Source: Myxococcales bacterium (lineage in GTDB: Bacteria > Myxococcota_A > Polyangia > Polyangiales > Polyangiaceae). Taken from it: 64,000 nucleotides of DNA. The notes under the pieces are model-generated. The model was given only the letters and a program-made list of their open reading frames with translations. It was not told the DNA's origin and ran no database searches. Position numbers and translations under genes: made by a program. The stretch's first letter is position 1. Every line of letters starts with the position of its first letter. Location of the stretch: NCBI GenBank assembly GCA_025359105.1, contig JANYHK010000144.1:1-64000 (forward strand). The letters are read 5' to 3'. Shown one piece after another: positions 52,547-61,648 of this stretch.

Positions 52547-52936
52547 TCACGCCGCGAGCGCGTAGTACACGCAGACGCCCGCGTTCCCGAGGATCATCGT
52601 CCACGTGAGCGCGGTCCCGAAGAATCGCCCGGGCGAGGTCCCGCTCGCGCGGTAGACGCCTGCCGCGTGGGCCGCGCGCGCCACGAGGAGCGCCACGCCG
52701 AGCGCGTGGAGCACGACCGGCGGCGCGCCCTGGAGCTCCGCCGTCAGCATCAAGAGGAGGGCGAGCGGTACGAACTCGGCGAAGTTCCCGTGCACACGCA
52801 CTGCGCGCTGGAGCACCTTCGCGCCTCCGTCGCCGAGCCCGACGTGCAGCTGACCACGCAGGCGCGAAATGTAGGCCGCGAAGCCGATCAGCATGACGCC
52901 GGACGCGGCAGCGTAGAGCGGGGTCGCGCGGATCAC
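52547..52936 (-). CDS. MAPEG family membrane protein
   Basis: A 129-residue membrane protein with four hydrophobic helices. It follows the MAPEG pattern: RLRGQLHVGLGDGG after the first helix, VRVHGNFAEFVPLALLLM (near 55-72) and ARAAHAAGVY near helix 3. Eukaryotic MAPEG proteins act on eicosanoids and glutathione; bacterial roles are mostly unknown. GTG 52936 overlaps the stop of the upstream hydrolase gene by 4 bases (GTGA), so the two are coupled. It converges with the E2 gene. Confidence 0.86.
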   Translation of the reverse strand: MIRATPLYAAASGVMLIGFAAYISRLRGQLHVGLGDGGAKVLQRAVRVHGNFAEFVPLALLLMLTAELQGAPPVVLHALGVALLVARAAHAAGVYRASGTSPGRFFGTALTWTMILGNAGVCVYYALAA

Positions 52937-53937
52937 GGGCGCCGCCGCTCGAGGGGCCGCGCCCCTTGCTTGTGGTCGAACCACGCGGACCGCAGGTGGC
53001 GCGTGAGGCCCGACGCGTAGAGGCAATCGCGGAGGGCGTTGAGCTCGTGGGTCACGCCGTTGTGCGCGAGCGCGGTGCGGACGAACACCGCTTCGCTCTC
53101 GGTGAGCTCCTCCCGCGACAGGGTGCCCTCGACCTTCTCGAAGGCGCAGCGCACGCCCGCGCGCTCGAGATCGGCGAGCAGCCGCTGGCTCTCCATTTCC
53201 GTCGACGCGCCGGCGCCGTAGTAGGTCACCAGCTTGTGGCGGTGGCGGATGCCGCGCCCCTTGCCGGCCACGACCCAGTCCTTGAACATCTCGGTGTTCG
53301 CGTAGAGCGCGTCGAACAAGTAGATCTCGTTCACCGGGACGCCGCCGGTCCGCGCGCACGCCGCGGCCGCGTGGTAACCGCCGGAGTGGGCCGAGAGACA
53401 GACGGAGCCGGTACGCGTTCGCGATGTGGGCGCGGTCAGGCGCGCCGCGCCCAGTGCCTTGGTGGCCTCGGGCGAGGAGAGCGCCGCCAGCGCGTCGTCG
53501 AGCATGCGGGCGAGCCCGCCTTCGGCCTCGAGCTTCCCGCACGACGAGTCGGCGGCCATGACGGGCCCCTGCGGGACGAGGAGGATGGCGTTCTGCTTGC
53601 TGTCGAAGAGCTGCTCGCGGAGCTCATGGGCGGACATCGCGCGGTCGGCGGTGGTGTTGTGCCCGTGGAAGTGGACGACGACGCTGATCCGTCCGTCGCG
53701 CGGCGCGCGGTGATGGCGCGGGACGAAGGCGAGGACGGTGCGGTCCTGGTACCCCGCGCCGGCTGCAGGGAACGGTGCATGATCCAGATCGAGCGTGAAC
53801 GTGGTGCCGCGCTCGTCGGCGGCGATGGCACGCAGCCGCGACGTCGCCGCGCGGGCGTTGCGTGTCGCGACGAGCGCCACGAGCGAAACGGCCATGCCGC
53901 CGAGAAATGCGCGGCGGCTCGGATGGACTGTGCGCAT
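52933..53937 (-). CDS. Tat-exported alpha/beta hydrolase-like protein
   Basis: A 334-residue protein with a twin-arginine signal (SRRAFLGG at 7-14). VVVHFHGHNTTADR (near 85-98) fits the oxyanion region of alpha/beta hydrolases, and CLSAHSGGYHAA (near 183-194) has a Ser in nucleophile-elbow-like surroundings, though the residue two before Ser is Ala instead of Gly. No obvious match to a named family. ATG 53937 is chosen because the Tat motif follows; an in-frame start at 53973 is less suitable. Coupled to the MAPEG gene downstream. Divergent from the cytochrome lipoprotein by 160 bases, where I see no clear promoter. Confidence 0.68.
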   Translation of the reverse strand: MRTVHPSRRAFLGGMAVSLVALVATRNARAATSRLRAIAADERGTTFTLDLDHAPFPAAGAGYQDRTVLAFVPRHHRAPRDGRISVVVHFHGHNTTADRAMSAHELREQLFDSKQNAILLVPQGPVMAADSSCGKLEAEGGLARMLDDALAALSSPEATKALGAARLTAPTSRTRTGSVCLSAHSGGYHAAAACARTGGVPVNEIYLFDALYANTEMFKDWVVAGKGRGIRHRHKLVTYYGAGASTEMESQRLLADLERAGVRCAFEKVEGTLSREELTESEAVFVRTALAHNGVTHELNALRDCLYASGLTRHLRSAWFDHKQGARPLERRRP

Positions 53938-54097
53938 GCCCTCCAGATCGCCTGAGTAGGTGCATGTGGGCAACTTTTCTGAAAAGTCCGAGAGATCGCC
54001 GCTTCACCTGAAGCCGTAGGGCCTCGATTGATGCTTGTACGCAACACTGTAGTGCGCTTACCCGCAGACGGGTCGCGGTCGACTACGAGAGTCGCCC

Positions 54098-54679
54098 ATG
54101 CGCACCCGCTCCATCGTCGCCGCCCTCTTCCTCCCGACCGCCCTCGCCCTCGCCGCCGCGTGCGGTGGTGGAACCCCGACGCCGGCGACGCCGGACGTAC
54201 CGACGACCCCGACGGCTCCGACGGCTCCGACGGCCGAAGTCCCCACGGCGCCGACCGCGCCGACCACGACGGCCGCGCCGAGCGCCACCACTGCGCCGAC
54301 CGCACCGCCCGTCGAGGCCAAGCTCGACTGGAAGGCCATGACGAAGGAGCAGAAGACGGACCACATGAAGAAGGTCGTCATGCCGAAGATGGCCGAGGTC
54401 CTGAAGGGCTACGACGGCAAGAAGTGGCAGAACGTCACGTGCGCCACGTGCCACGGCGACGGCGCGAAGCAGGGCAAGTTCGAGATGCCCAACGCGAAGC
54501 TCCCCAAGCTCTCCTTCACCGATGGCTTCAAGAAGCACATGACGAAGGATGCGAAGATGACCAAGTTCATGATGGAGCAGGTCACGCCGACGATGAAAGA
54601 CCTCCTCGGCATGCCGGCCTTCGACCCGGCAACCAAGACGGGCTTCGGCTGCGGCAACTGCCACATCGTCGGCCCCTGA
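54098..54679 (+). CDS. Diheme c-type cytochrome lipoprotein
   Basis: A 193-residue predicted lipoprotein: signal peptide 1-21, lipobox LAAAC (Cys 22), a Thr/Pro/Ala repeat tether at about 24-73, then a small cytochrome domain. Heme sites are CATCH at 115-119 and CGNCH at 185-189. Met-rich helices between them (HMTKDAKMTKFMMEQVT, MKDLLGM) could supply axial ligands. It should sit in the periplasm or on the membrane and pass electrons. It converges with lysR; the gap holds a hairpin GTTGCC-GCA-GGCAAC (54732-54746). Confidence 0.9.
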   Translation: MRTRSIVAALFLPTALALAAACGGGTPTPATPDVPTTPTAPTAPTAEVPTAPTAPTTTAAPSATTAPTAPPVEAKLDWKAMTKEQKTDHMKKVVMPKMAEVLKGYDGKKWQNVTCATCHGDGAKQGKFEMPNAKLPKLSFTDGFKKHMTKDAKMTKFMMEQVTPTMKDLLGMPAFDPATKTGFGCGNCHIVGP

Positions 54680-54756
54680 GCTCCCACTCCCTCGCCTCGC
54701 GCCTTCTCCTCGCCCCCCGTGCCATGCACGGGTTGCCGCAGGCAACGAGGGGTGGT

Positions 54757-55683
54757 TCAGGGAGCATGCTTCATGCTGCCTGGTTTAGCGTCCAGCGGCC
54801 GCGCGCGCAGGGCTTGCACGAGAAAGTCCCGGAACGCCGTCACCTTGCGCGGCAGATGGCGGCCCGACGGATACGCCGCGTAGAGCGGCGCCGAAGGCCC
54901 CTCGTAGCGAGGCAGGACGCGCTCGAGGCGGCCTGCGGCAACGTCGGTGGCGGCAATGAACCCCGGCAGCATCGCGATGCCCGCGCCGGCGATCGCCGCA
55001 CCGCGAAGGAACGCGAAGTCGTCGGCGAAGAGGTGGGCGGCCGGCGCGACGTCGCTGCGTCCCTCGGGGCCGGTCAGGTTCCAGGCGATCGGCCGCCCGT
55101 CCGGCATCCGGAACACGAGGCAGGCGTGGTCGAGCAGATCGAGCGGAGCGGTGGGCCGGCCACAGCGCGCGACGTAACCGGGCGACGCGAACAGGTAGGC
55201 GTCCAGCGTCCCGACGCGACGCGCGACGAGCGTGGCGTCCTGCATCCGCCCGATGCGCAGCGCCAGATCGATCCCCTCCGCGACGACGTCGACCTGGCGC
55301 GCGGTGAGGCGCACGTCGAAGTGGACTTGCGGGTGGAGCAGGAGGAAATCGGCGATGACCTCGGCGAAATAGCTGGTGCCCAGATCGTTCGGTACGGTGA
55401 TGCGGAGGGAGCCCGCCGGATGGGAGCCCTGCTCGGGCACGTCGCGCGCGGCGTCGCGCAGGGCCGCCACGTGGGGGAGCACGCGCTCGTAGAGCTTCGC
55501 CCCCGCCGACGTCAGCGCCACCTTGCGCGTCGTTCGGTGGAGCAGGCGGGTGCCGAGGGTCTCTTCGAGGCGAGCTATCTCGCGGCTGACCGTGGAGGTC
55601 GGGACACCGAGCTTCTTTGCGGCCGCCGTGAAGCTCGCCCCATCCACCACGTGGACGAAGGTCGCCAAGGCGTCGAGGTTCAT
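54757..55683 (-). CDS. LysR family transcriptional regulator
   Basis: A 308-residue regulator. The winged HTH is at about 1-60 with ASFTAAAKKLGVPTSTVSRE (16-35) and LEETLGTRLLHRTTRKVALT. The rest is a LysR substrate-binding domain (about 90-295: LRITVPNDLGTSYFAEVIAD, DLALRIGRM, AGAGIAMLPGFIAA), of the CrgA-like subgroup. Such regulators often control the adjacent divergent gene, here only 22 bases away, so both would share a control site. Ligand unknown. Confidence 0.94.
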   Translation of the reverse strand: MNLDALATFVHVVDGASFTAAAKKLGVPTSTVSREIARLEETLGTRLLHRTTRKVALTSAGAKLYERVLPHVAALRDAARDVPEQGSHPAGSLRITVPNDLGTSYFAEVIADFLLLHPQVHFDVRLTARQVDVVAEGIDLALRIGRMQDATLVARRVGTLDAYLFASPGYVARCGRPTAPLDLLDHACLVFRMPDGRPIAWNLTGPEGRSDVAPAAHLFADDFAFLRGAAIAGAGIAMLPGFIAATDVAAGRLERVLPRYEGPSAPLYAAYPSGRHLPRKVTAFRDFLVQALRARPLDAKPGSMKHAP

Positions 55684-55690
55684 CGGTCTT

Positions 55691-55699
55691 TGCTATCAT
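55691..55699 (+). promoter_or_regulatory. Extended -10 promoter at the lysR divergent gap
   Basis: TGC-TATCAT: an extended -10 (TGn) with a 5/6 -10 hexamer. The start would fall at about 55705-55706, on the GTG of the downstream gene. No -35 is evident. Confidence 0.4.
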
Positions 55700-55705
55700 G
55701 GGTCC

Positions 55706-56638
55706 GTGGCCGTCCGACGCGTCGGGTTCTTGCTCGCCGGTGCCTTCGCCGCCGGCCTCCTTGCCCGCGACGCCGGCGCCGACGACAACGCCGAGAACAT
55801 CCGCTCGGCCGCCAAGGCGTTCGACGAAGGGCGAAGACTCTTCCTCGAGAACAAGTTCGAGCCCGCCGCCGTGCAGTTCGAGAACGCTTTCGTGGACGCT
55901 CCGCGCGCCGAGGCGCTCCGTAACGCGATCCGGGCCCGGAAGAGCGCCAGGCAGTACGCCCGGGCCGCCACCCTCGCCCAGCTCGCCCTCGATCAGTACG
56001 CCTCCGACGCGCCAACGGTGCAGCTCGCGAACGAGGTGCTCGCCGAGGCCAACGGAAAGGCGCACGCGGTGATCCTCGCGTGCGACCCCAAGTGTGCGGT
56101 CGCGGCGGACGGGCGCGCCGTCTCCCTTGTGGATTCGCGGACGCAGCGCGTCTTCCTGGACCCTGGACCACACAACCTTGCTGTGAGCTTCGGGGCCCGC
56201 ACGCGACAGATCAAAATTGATGCAAAAGCTGGCGGAAAGACGGAATTTTTCGTCAAGCCCCCGGAGGTAGTGCCCGCGATCGCCCCCGAAGTGGATCCCC
56301 CCACGCACCGCAAGCCGCTAGGGCCGCTCGTCTTCGTCACCCTTGCGGGCCTCACGGCGGTCGGCGGCGGGGCTACCGTGGTCTCCGGCCTCGACGCGAA
56401 GAACAACCCCGGCGCCGACGCTGTGCGCCGTGACTGCGCGGGGCTTGGGGACAGCTGCCCAACCTACCAGCGCGGCCTGAACGCCCAGCTGCGGACGAAC
56501 ATTCTGCTCGGCGCAACGGCTGGGCTGGCGGTGGTCACAGCCGTCGTCGGCGTATTCTTTACCGAATGGTCGTCTCCCCCGGCGCGGCAAAAAGCCGGAG
56601 CAACCCTATCGCCGTTCGGGCTTTCCGGGATGTTCTGA
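55706..56638 (+). CDS. Exported membrane protein with TPR-like region
   Basis: A 310-residue protein with an N-terminal signal peptide (about 1-24), a helical TPR-like region (AAKAFDEGRRLFLENKFEPA and following, 30-110), a PEGA-like beta domain (about 115-190 with ILACDPKCAVAADGRAV), and two transmembrane helices (about 207-228 and 268-288). The design resembles the protein at 14429-15235. The GTG start at 55706 has no ribosome site but is placed at the predicted start of transcription. The next gene is a kinase 50 bases on. Function unknown. Confidence 0.72.
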   Translation: MAVRRVGFLLAGAFAAGLLARDAGADDNAENIRSAAKAFDEGRRLFLENKFEPAAVQFENAFVDAPRAEALRNAIRARKSARQYARAATLAQLALDQYASDAPTVQLANEVLAEANGKAHAVILACDPKCAVAADGRAVSLVDSRTQRVFLDPGPHNLAVSFGARTRQIKIDAKAGGKTEFFVKPPEVVPAIAPEVDPPTHRKPLGPLVFVTLAGLTAVGGGATVVSGLDAKNNPGADAVRRDCAGLGDSCPTYQRGLNAQLRTNILLGATAGLAVVTAVVGVFFTEWSSPPARQKAGATLSPFGLSGMF

Positions 56639-56687
56639 GCCTGGGCGCCTCCTTTGTGGGATACTCCCGTCAGGAAGGATTGGCGCG

Positions 56688-58271
<1,584 letters not shown>

Positions 58272-58277
58272 GCGCGC

Positions 58278-60293
58278 ATGCGATCCCCGTGGCTTCGTCG
58301 CGCCCTCGCAGGCTTTGCGGTCCTCTCGGCCGCGTCGTGCGCGTCGACGCGTGGGGGCGAGCTCGAGCCGCGCTACGTCGCCGTGCACAACGCGCTCGCC
58401 GCCATGGGCCTGGCTCAGGTGGGGCCCATCCAGCGAGGCTCCTTGGCGACCGGACGCGAGGCGCGCCTTCCGATCGAGCTCGCCGCGCAGTGCACGACGA
58501 TCATCGCGCTCGGCGGAGTGGGCGTCGCCGATCTCGACGCTGCGCTCCTCGATCCGGACGGCAAGCCGGTCGCCCATGACACGACGCGGGACCCGCAGGC
58601 AGCCCTGCGGGCGTGCGTCGACCGCCCCGGCGTGTACACGCTGGTCGTGCGCATGGCGGAGGGGGCCGGCGAGTTCATCGAGGCAACTTGGACCGGCGGC
58701 GCGGGACCCGGCGCGGCAGCGGCGACGGGGCTCGCCACGGCCACGGCGTCGACCGCACGGGGCACCTGCGAGTCGCCCATCCCGCTCGTCGCCGGGTCGC
58801 TCAACGCCTCCACGGCGCACGGCGAGAGCGAGCACGAGGGCTCGTGCGCGAGCAGCGGCTCCCGCGAGCTCGTCTACAAGCTCGACCTCCCGTCCCGCCA
58901 GCGCGTGACCGTCGAGGTCGATCCTCGGTTCGACGCGGTGCTCTACGTGAGGAAGGACGATTGCGCCGACGCGGATTCGGAGCTCGTCTGCAACGACGAC
59001 GTCGGGCACGAGCGCAAGTCCCGTATCGACGAGGTCTTCGACCCGGGCACGTACTACGTCTTCGTCGATGGCTACGCGAGCGAGAGCGGCGTATTCCACA
59101 TGACCGTCGCGCTCGCGGACACGCCGACGCTCGCCGAGGTCTGCCAGCGTTCCCGTCCGCTCCAGAACGGCGTGCCCAGCCAGGGCACGACGAACGGCTC
59201 GTTCGACTTTGCCCACGCGAGCTGCGGCGACTCGGCGAAGGGCCCCGACGCCGTGCATCGGCTCGACGTGGGCCAGCGGTCGCGCCTGCGCGTCGTGCTT
59301 CACTCCGACGACTTCGCGCCCGTCGTTCACCTGCGCCGCGCGTGCGCGGACGAAGCGAGCGAGGTCGGGTGCGCGAACACCGGCGGCACGGACGACGACG
59401 CGGCCTTCGTCGGCGTCGTCGACCCGGGCACCTATGCCGTCTTCGCCGACGCGAACGAGCGCGACACGTCAGGGCGCTACTCTCTTTCGGCGGAGGTTGC
59501 CCCCGAGCAGGGGAGCGTCGCTCCGGGCGACGCCTGCGCCGACGCGCTGCCGCTCGCTTCTCGCGGCGAGCACGCGGCCGCGGGGGACACGTTCCTCGCG
59601 CGCGACGACTTCGCCGGGAAATGTGGGGGCGTTGGCGCGGCCGACGTCGTCTACAAAGTCGAGGTGCCGCGACGCTCGCGCGTGAGCGCGCGCTTCACGC
59701 GGCAGGAAGGGCGCCACGTCTTCGTCCTCATGCGCACCTGCGGCGATCGCGGCAGCGAGCTCGGATGCGGCGCCGCGATCGACGAGATCCTCTCGCCCGG
59801 CACCTACTGGCTCGCCGTCGACGGCGCGCGCGAAGGGTCGCTGGGGCGATTCACTTTCGACTGGCGCGTGCGCGAGGTGGCGACCCAGGAAGCCGCCTGC
59901 CGCGCGGCGCCGGTGCTCTTCGCAGGGCAGACGGCGACGGCATCGACGAGCGGCGCCGGCGACAAGTTCACGACGTCGTGCGGCGGCCGCGAAGACACGC
60001 AGACGAGCCCCGACCGCACCTACCGCCTCGTCCTCCCGAAGCGGACGCACGTGCGCCTCGCGCTCGCGACGCCGGCGTGGGACGGCGTGCTGGCAATCCG
60101 CAAGAGCTGCCTCGAGGCGCCCGGGGCCAACGGCGTGCGCAGCGCCGAGGCGGCGTGCAACAACGACTCCGACGACACCCACCACTCGCGCGTCGACGCG
60201 ACGCTCGACGAGGGGACGTACTACGTCGTCGTCGACGGCCACGCGGGCGGAAACGAGGGGCAGTTCACGCTGGAATACAAGACCCTGCCGTGA
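58278..60293 (+). CDS. Lipoprotein with four PPC-like repeats
   Basis: A 671-residue predicted lipoprotein (signal peptide 1-20, lipobox SAASC). After an N-terminal domain (about 30-150) come four tandem repeats of about 125 residues starting near 162, 284, 416 and 536. Each has a Cys-A-pl-x-G opening (DACADALPLA), a second Cys, a VYKLDL-type strand, vlyvRk-x-C, and a closing PGTYYVFVDG (variants PGTYWLAVDG, EGTYYVVVDG). This is the bacterial pre-peptidase C-terminal (PPC) pattern. No protease is attached. It is 6 bases downstream of a Ser/Thr kinase gene and may be part of the same message. Confidence 0.84.
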   Translation: MRSPWLRRALAGFAVLSAASCASTRGGELEPRYVAVHNALAAMGLAQVGPIQRGSLATGREARLPIELAAQCTTIIALGGVGVADLDAALLDPDGKPVAHDTTRDPQAALRACVDRPGVYTLVVRMAEGAGEFIEATWTGGAGPGAAAATGLATATASTARGTCESPIPLVAGSLNASTAHGESEHEGSCASSGSRELVYKLDLPSRQRVTVEVDPRFDAVLYVRKDDCADADSELVCNDDVGHERKSRIDEVFDPGTYYVFVDGYASESGVFHMTVALADTPTLAEVCQRSRPLQNGVPSQGTTNGSFDFAHASCGDSAKGPDAVHRLDVGQRSRLRVVLHSDDFAPVVHLRRACADEASEVGCANTGGTDDDAAFVGVVDPGTYAVFADANERDTSGRYSLSAEVAPEQGSVAPGDACADALPLASRGEHAAAGDTFLARDDFAGKCGGVGAADVVYKVEVPRRSRVSARFTRQEGRHVFVLMRTCGDRGSELGCGAAIDEILSPGTYWLAVDGAREGSLGRFTFDWRVREVATQEAACRAAPVLFAGQTATASTSGAGDKFTTSCGGREDTQTSPDRTYRLVLPKRTHVRLALATPAWDGVLAIRKSCLEAPGANGVRSAEAACNNDSDDTHHSRVDATLDEGTYYVVVDGHAGGNEGQFTLEYKTLP

Positions 60294-60323
60294 TGAGCCC
60301 CCGCGCGCGCGGCGATGTTCCCG

Positions 60324-60539
60324 TCAGCTTCGCGACGCGGCGAAGCGGTAGGCAGTGATTGCGGCCACGACGTGGCAGATCCAGCCGAGCGTCGCGCCCG
60401 AGCCGAGCCACAGGCCTGGCGTCACGATGAGCCAGAAGATGCCGCGCCAGAAGGTTCCGTTGTAAAACTGACCGACCCCGGGCACGATCAGGGAGAGGAC
60501 GGAGGCAACGCCGGGGCTCGGGAGCGCGGATCGCGTCAT
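60324..60539 (-). CDS. Small TM2-like membrane protein
   Basis: A 71-residue protein with about two to three hydrophobic helices and the TM2-type motif GVGQFYNGTFWRGIFWLI (near 26-43). Function of the family is unknown. The start ATG at 60539 overlaps, on the opposite strand, the start ATG of mutY: both use the palindrome CATG at 60537-60540. Convergent with the PPC-like lipoprotein, 30 bases away. Confidence 0.72.
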   Translation of the reverse strand: MTRSALPSPGVASVLSLIVPGVGQFYNGTFWRGIFWLIVTPGLWLGSGATLGWICHVVAAITAYRFAASRS

Positions 60540-61644
60540 GAAGAGGAAACGTGCGCACGACGGCGCGGCTGCGCAAGGCCCCCTGGTGGGGCGCCCCCGG
60601 GCGACGCGCCTCCGGCGGGCGTTGCTCGACTGGTACGCCGAGAACAAACGCGATTTGCCGTGGCGCCGCACCCACGATCCGTACGCCGTATGGCTCAGCG
60701 AGGTGATGCTCCAGCAGACGCGCGTGGACACAGTCGTGCCGTACTACGCTCGCTTTCTTCGCGCATTCCCTACCGTTCACGCGCTTGCCGAGGCGACGGA
60801 GGGGGACGTGCTCGCGCTTTGGAGCGGGCTCGGTTACTACCGCCGCGCACGGTTGCTCCACGAGGGGGCGCGCCACGTCGCGCGCGTGTGCGGTGGAGCG
60901 TTCCCCGCCGACGCGGCGGGGCTCCGCACCATCCCCGGCATCGGTCCGTACACCGCCGGCGCGGTCGCGAGCATCGCCTTCGGCAAGCCAGCGCCGCTGG
61001 TCGACGGCAACGTCGCGCGGGTGCTGGCGCGCCTCTTCGCGATCGAGGACGACGTCCGCGGCGCGGCCGGGCTCGCGCGCGTGTGGGCGCTGGCGGGGGA
61101 GCTGGTCGATGAAGGCGCGCCCGGCGAGTGGAACCAGGCTCTGATGGAGCTCGGCGCCATGGTCTGCACGCCCCGTGCGCCGCGCTGCTCTGCGTGTCCG
61201 GCGCATACGTCGTGCGACGCGCGAGCCAAGGGGCTCCAGGGCTCGCTGCCGATCCTGCGTGCCAAGGCGAGGCCCAAAGCGGAGGCGCGGGTCGCCGTCG
61301 TCGCGACGCGCGGCGATCTCGTGCTCCTGGCGCGGCGCAAGTCGAGCCTCCGCTTCGGCGGCATGTGGGAGCCGCCGGGCGCCGAGGGAACCGATCCCGG
61401 CGTCCTCGGCGACCTCGCGGGCGTGTCGCTCGCTCGGCTGCGCGAGATCGGGAGCGTCGTCCACGTCCTTTCGCACCGGCGGCTCGAGGTCATGGTCTAC
61501 GCGGCGCACCTCGCGCGAGCACCGAGGCCCGCCATCGACGCCGCCGAGTACGATCTCCGCGCGCTCGTTCGGCCGAGCGAGCTCGGGGCGCACGGGCTCT
61601 CGACGCTGGCGCGCAAGATCCTGGCGCGCGCGAACGTCGCGTGA
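60538..61644 (+). CDS. mutY: A/G-specific adenine DNA glycosylase
   Basis: A 368-residue DNA repair enzyme that removes A mispaired with 8-oxoG. Catalytic Glu 55 is in WLSEVMLQQTRVD, the helix-hairpin-helix is TIPGIGPYTAGAVASIAFGK (131-150), and the catalytic Asp is 156 in VDGNVAR. The iron-sulfur cluster cysteines are 210, 217, 220 and 226 (spacing C-x6-C-x2-C-x5-C). The C-terminal domain is MutT-like (VVHVLSHRRLEVMVYAA) for 8-oxoG recognition. It is convergent with the pseudokinase gene, 4 bases apart. Confidence 0.97.
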   Translation: MKRKRAHDGAAAQGPLVGRPRATRLRRALLDWYAENKRDLPWRRTHDPYAVWLSEVMLQQTRVDTVVPYYARFLRAFPTVHALAEATEGDVLALWSGLGYYRRARLLHEGARHVARVCGGAFPADAAGLRTIPGIGPYTAGAVASIAFGKPAPLVDGNVARVLARLFAIEDDVRGAAGLARVWALAGELVDEGAPGEWNQALMELGAMVCTPRAPRCSACPAHTSCDARAKGLQGSLPILRAKARPKAEARVAVVATRGDLVLLARRKSSLRFGGMWEPPGAEGTDPGVLGDLAGVSLARLREIGSVVHVLSHRRLEVMVYAAHLARAPRPAIDAAEYDLRALVRPSELGAHGLSTLARKILARANVA

Positions 61645-61648
61645 GACG

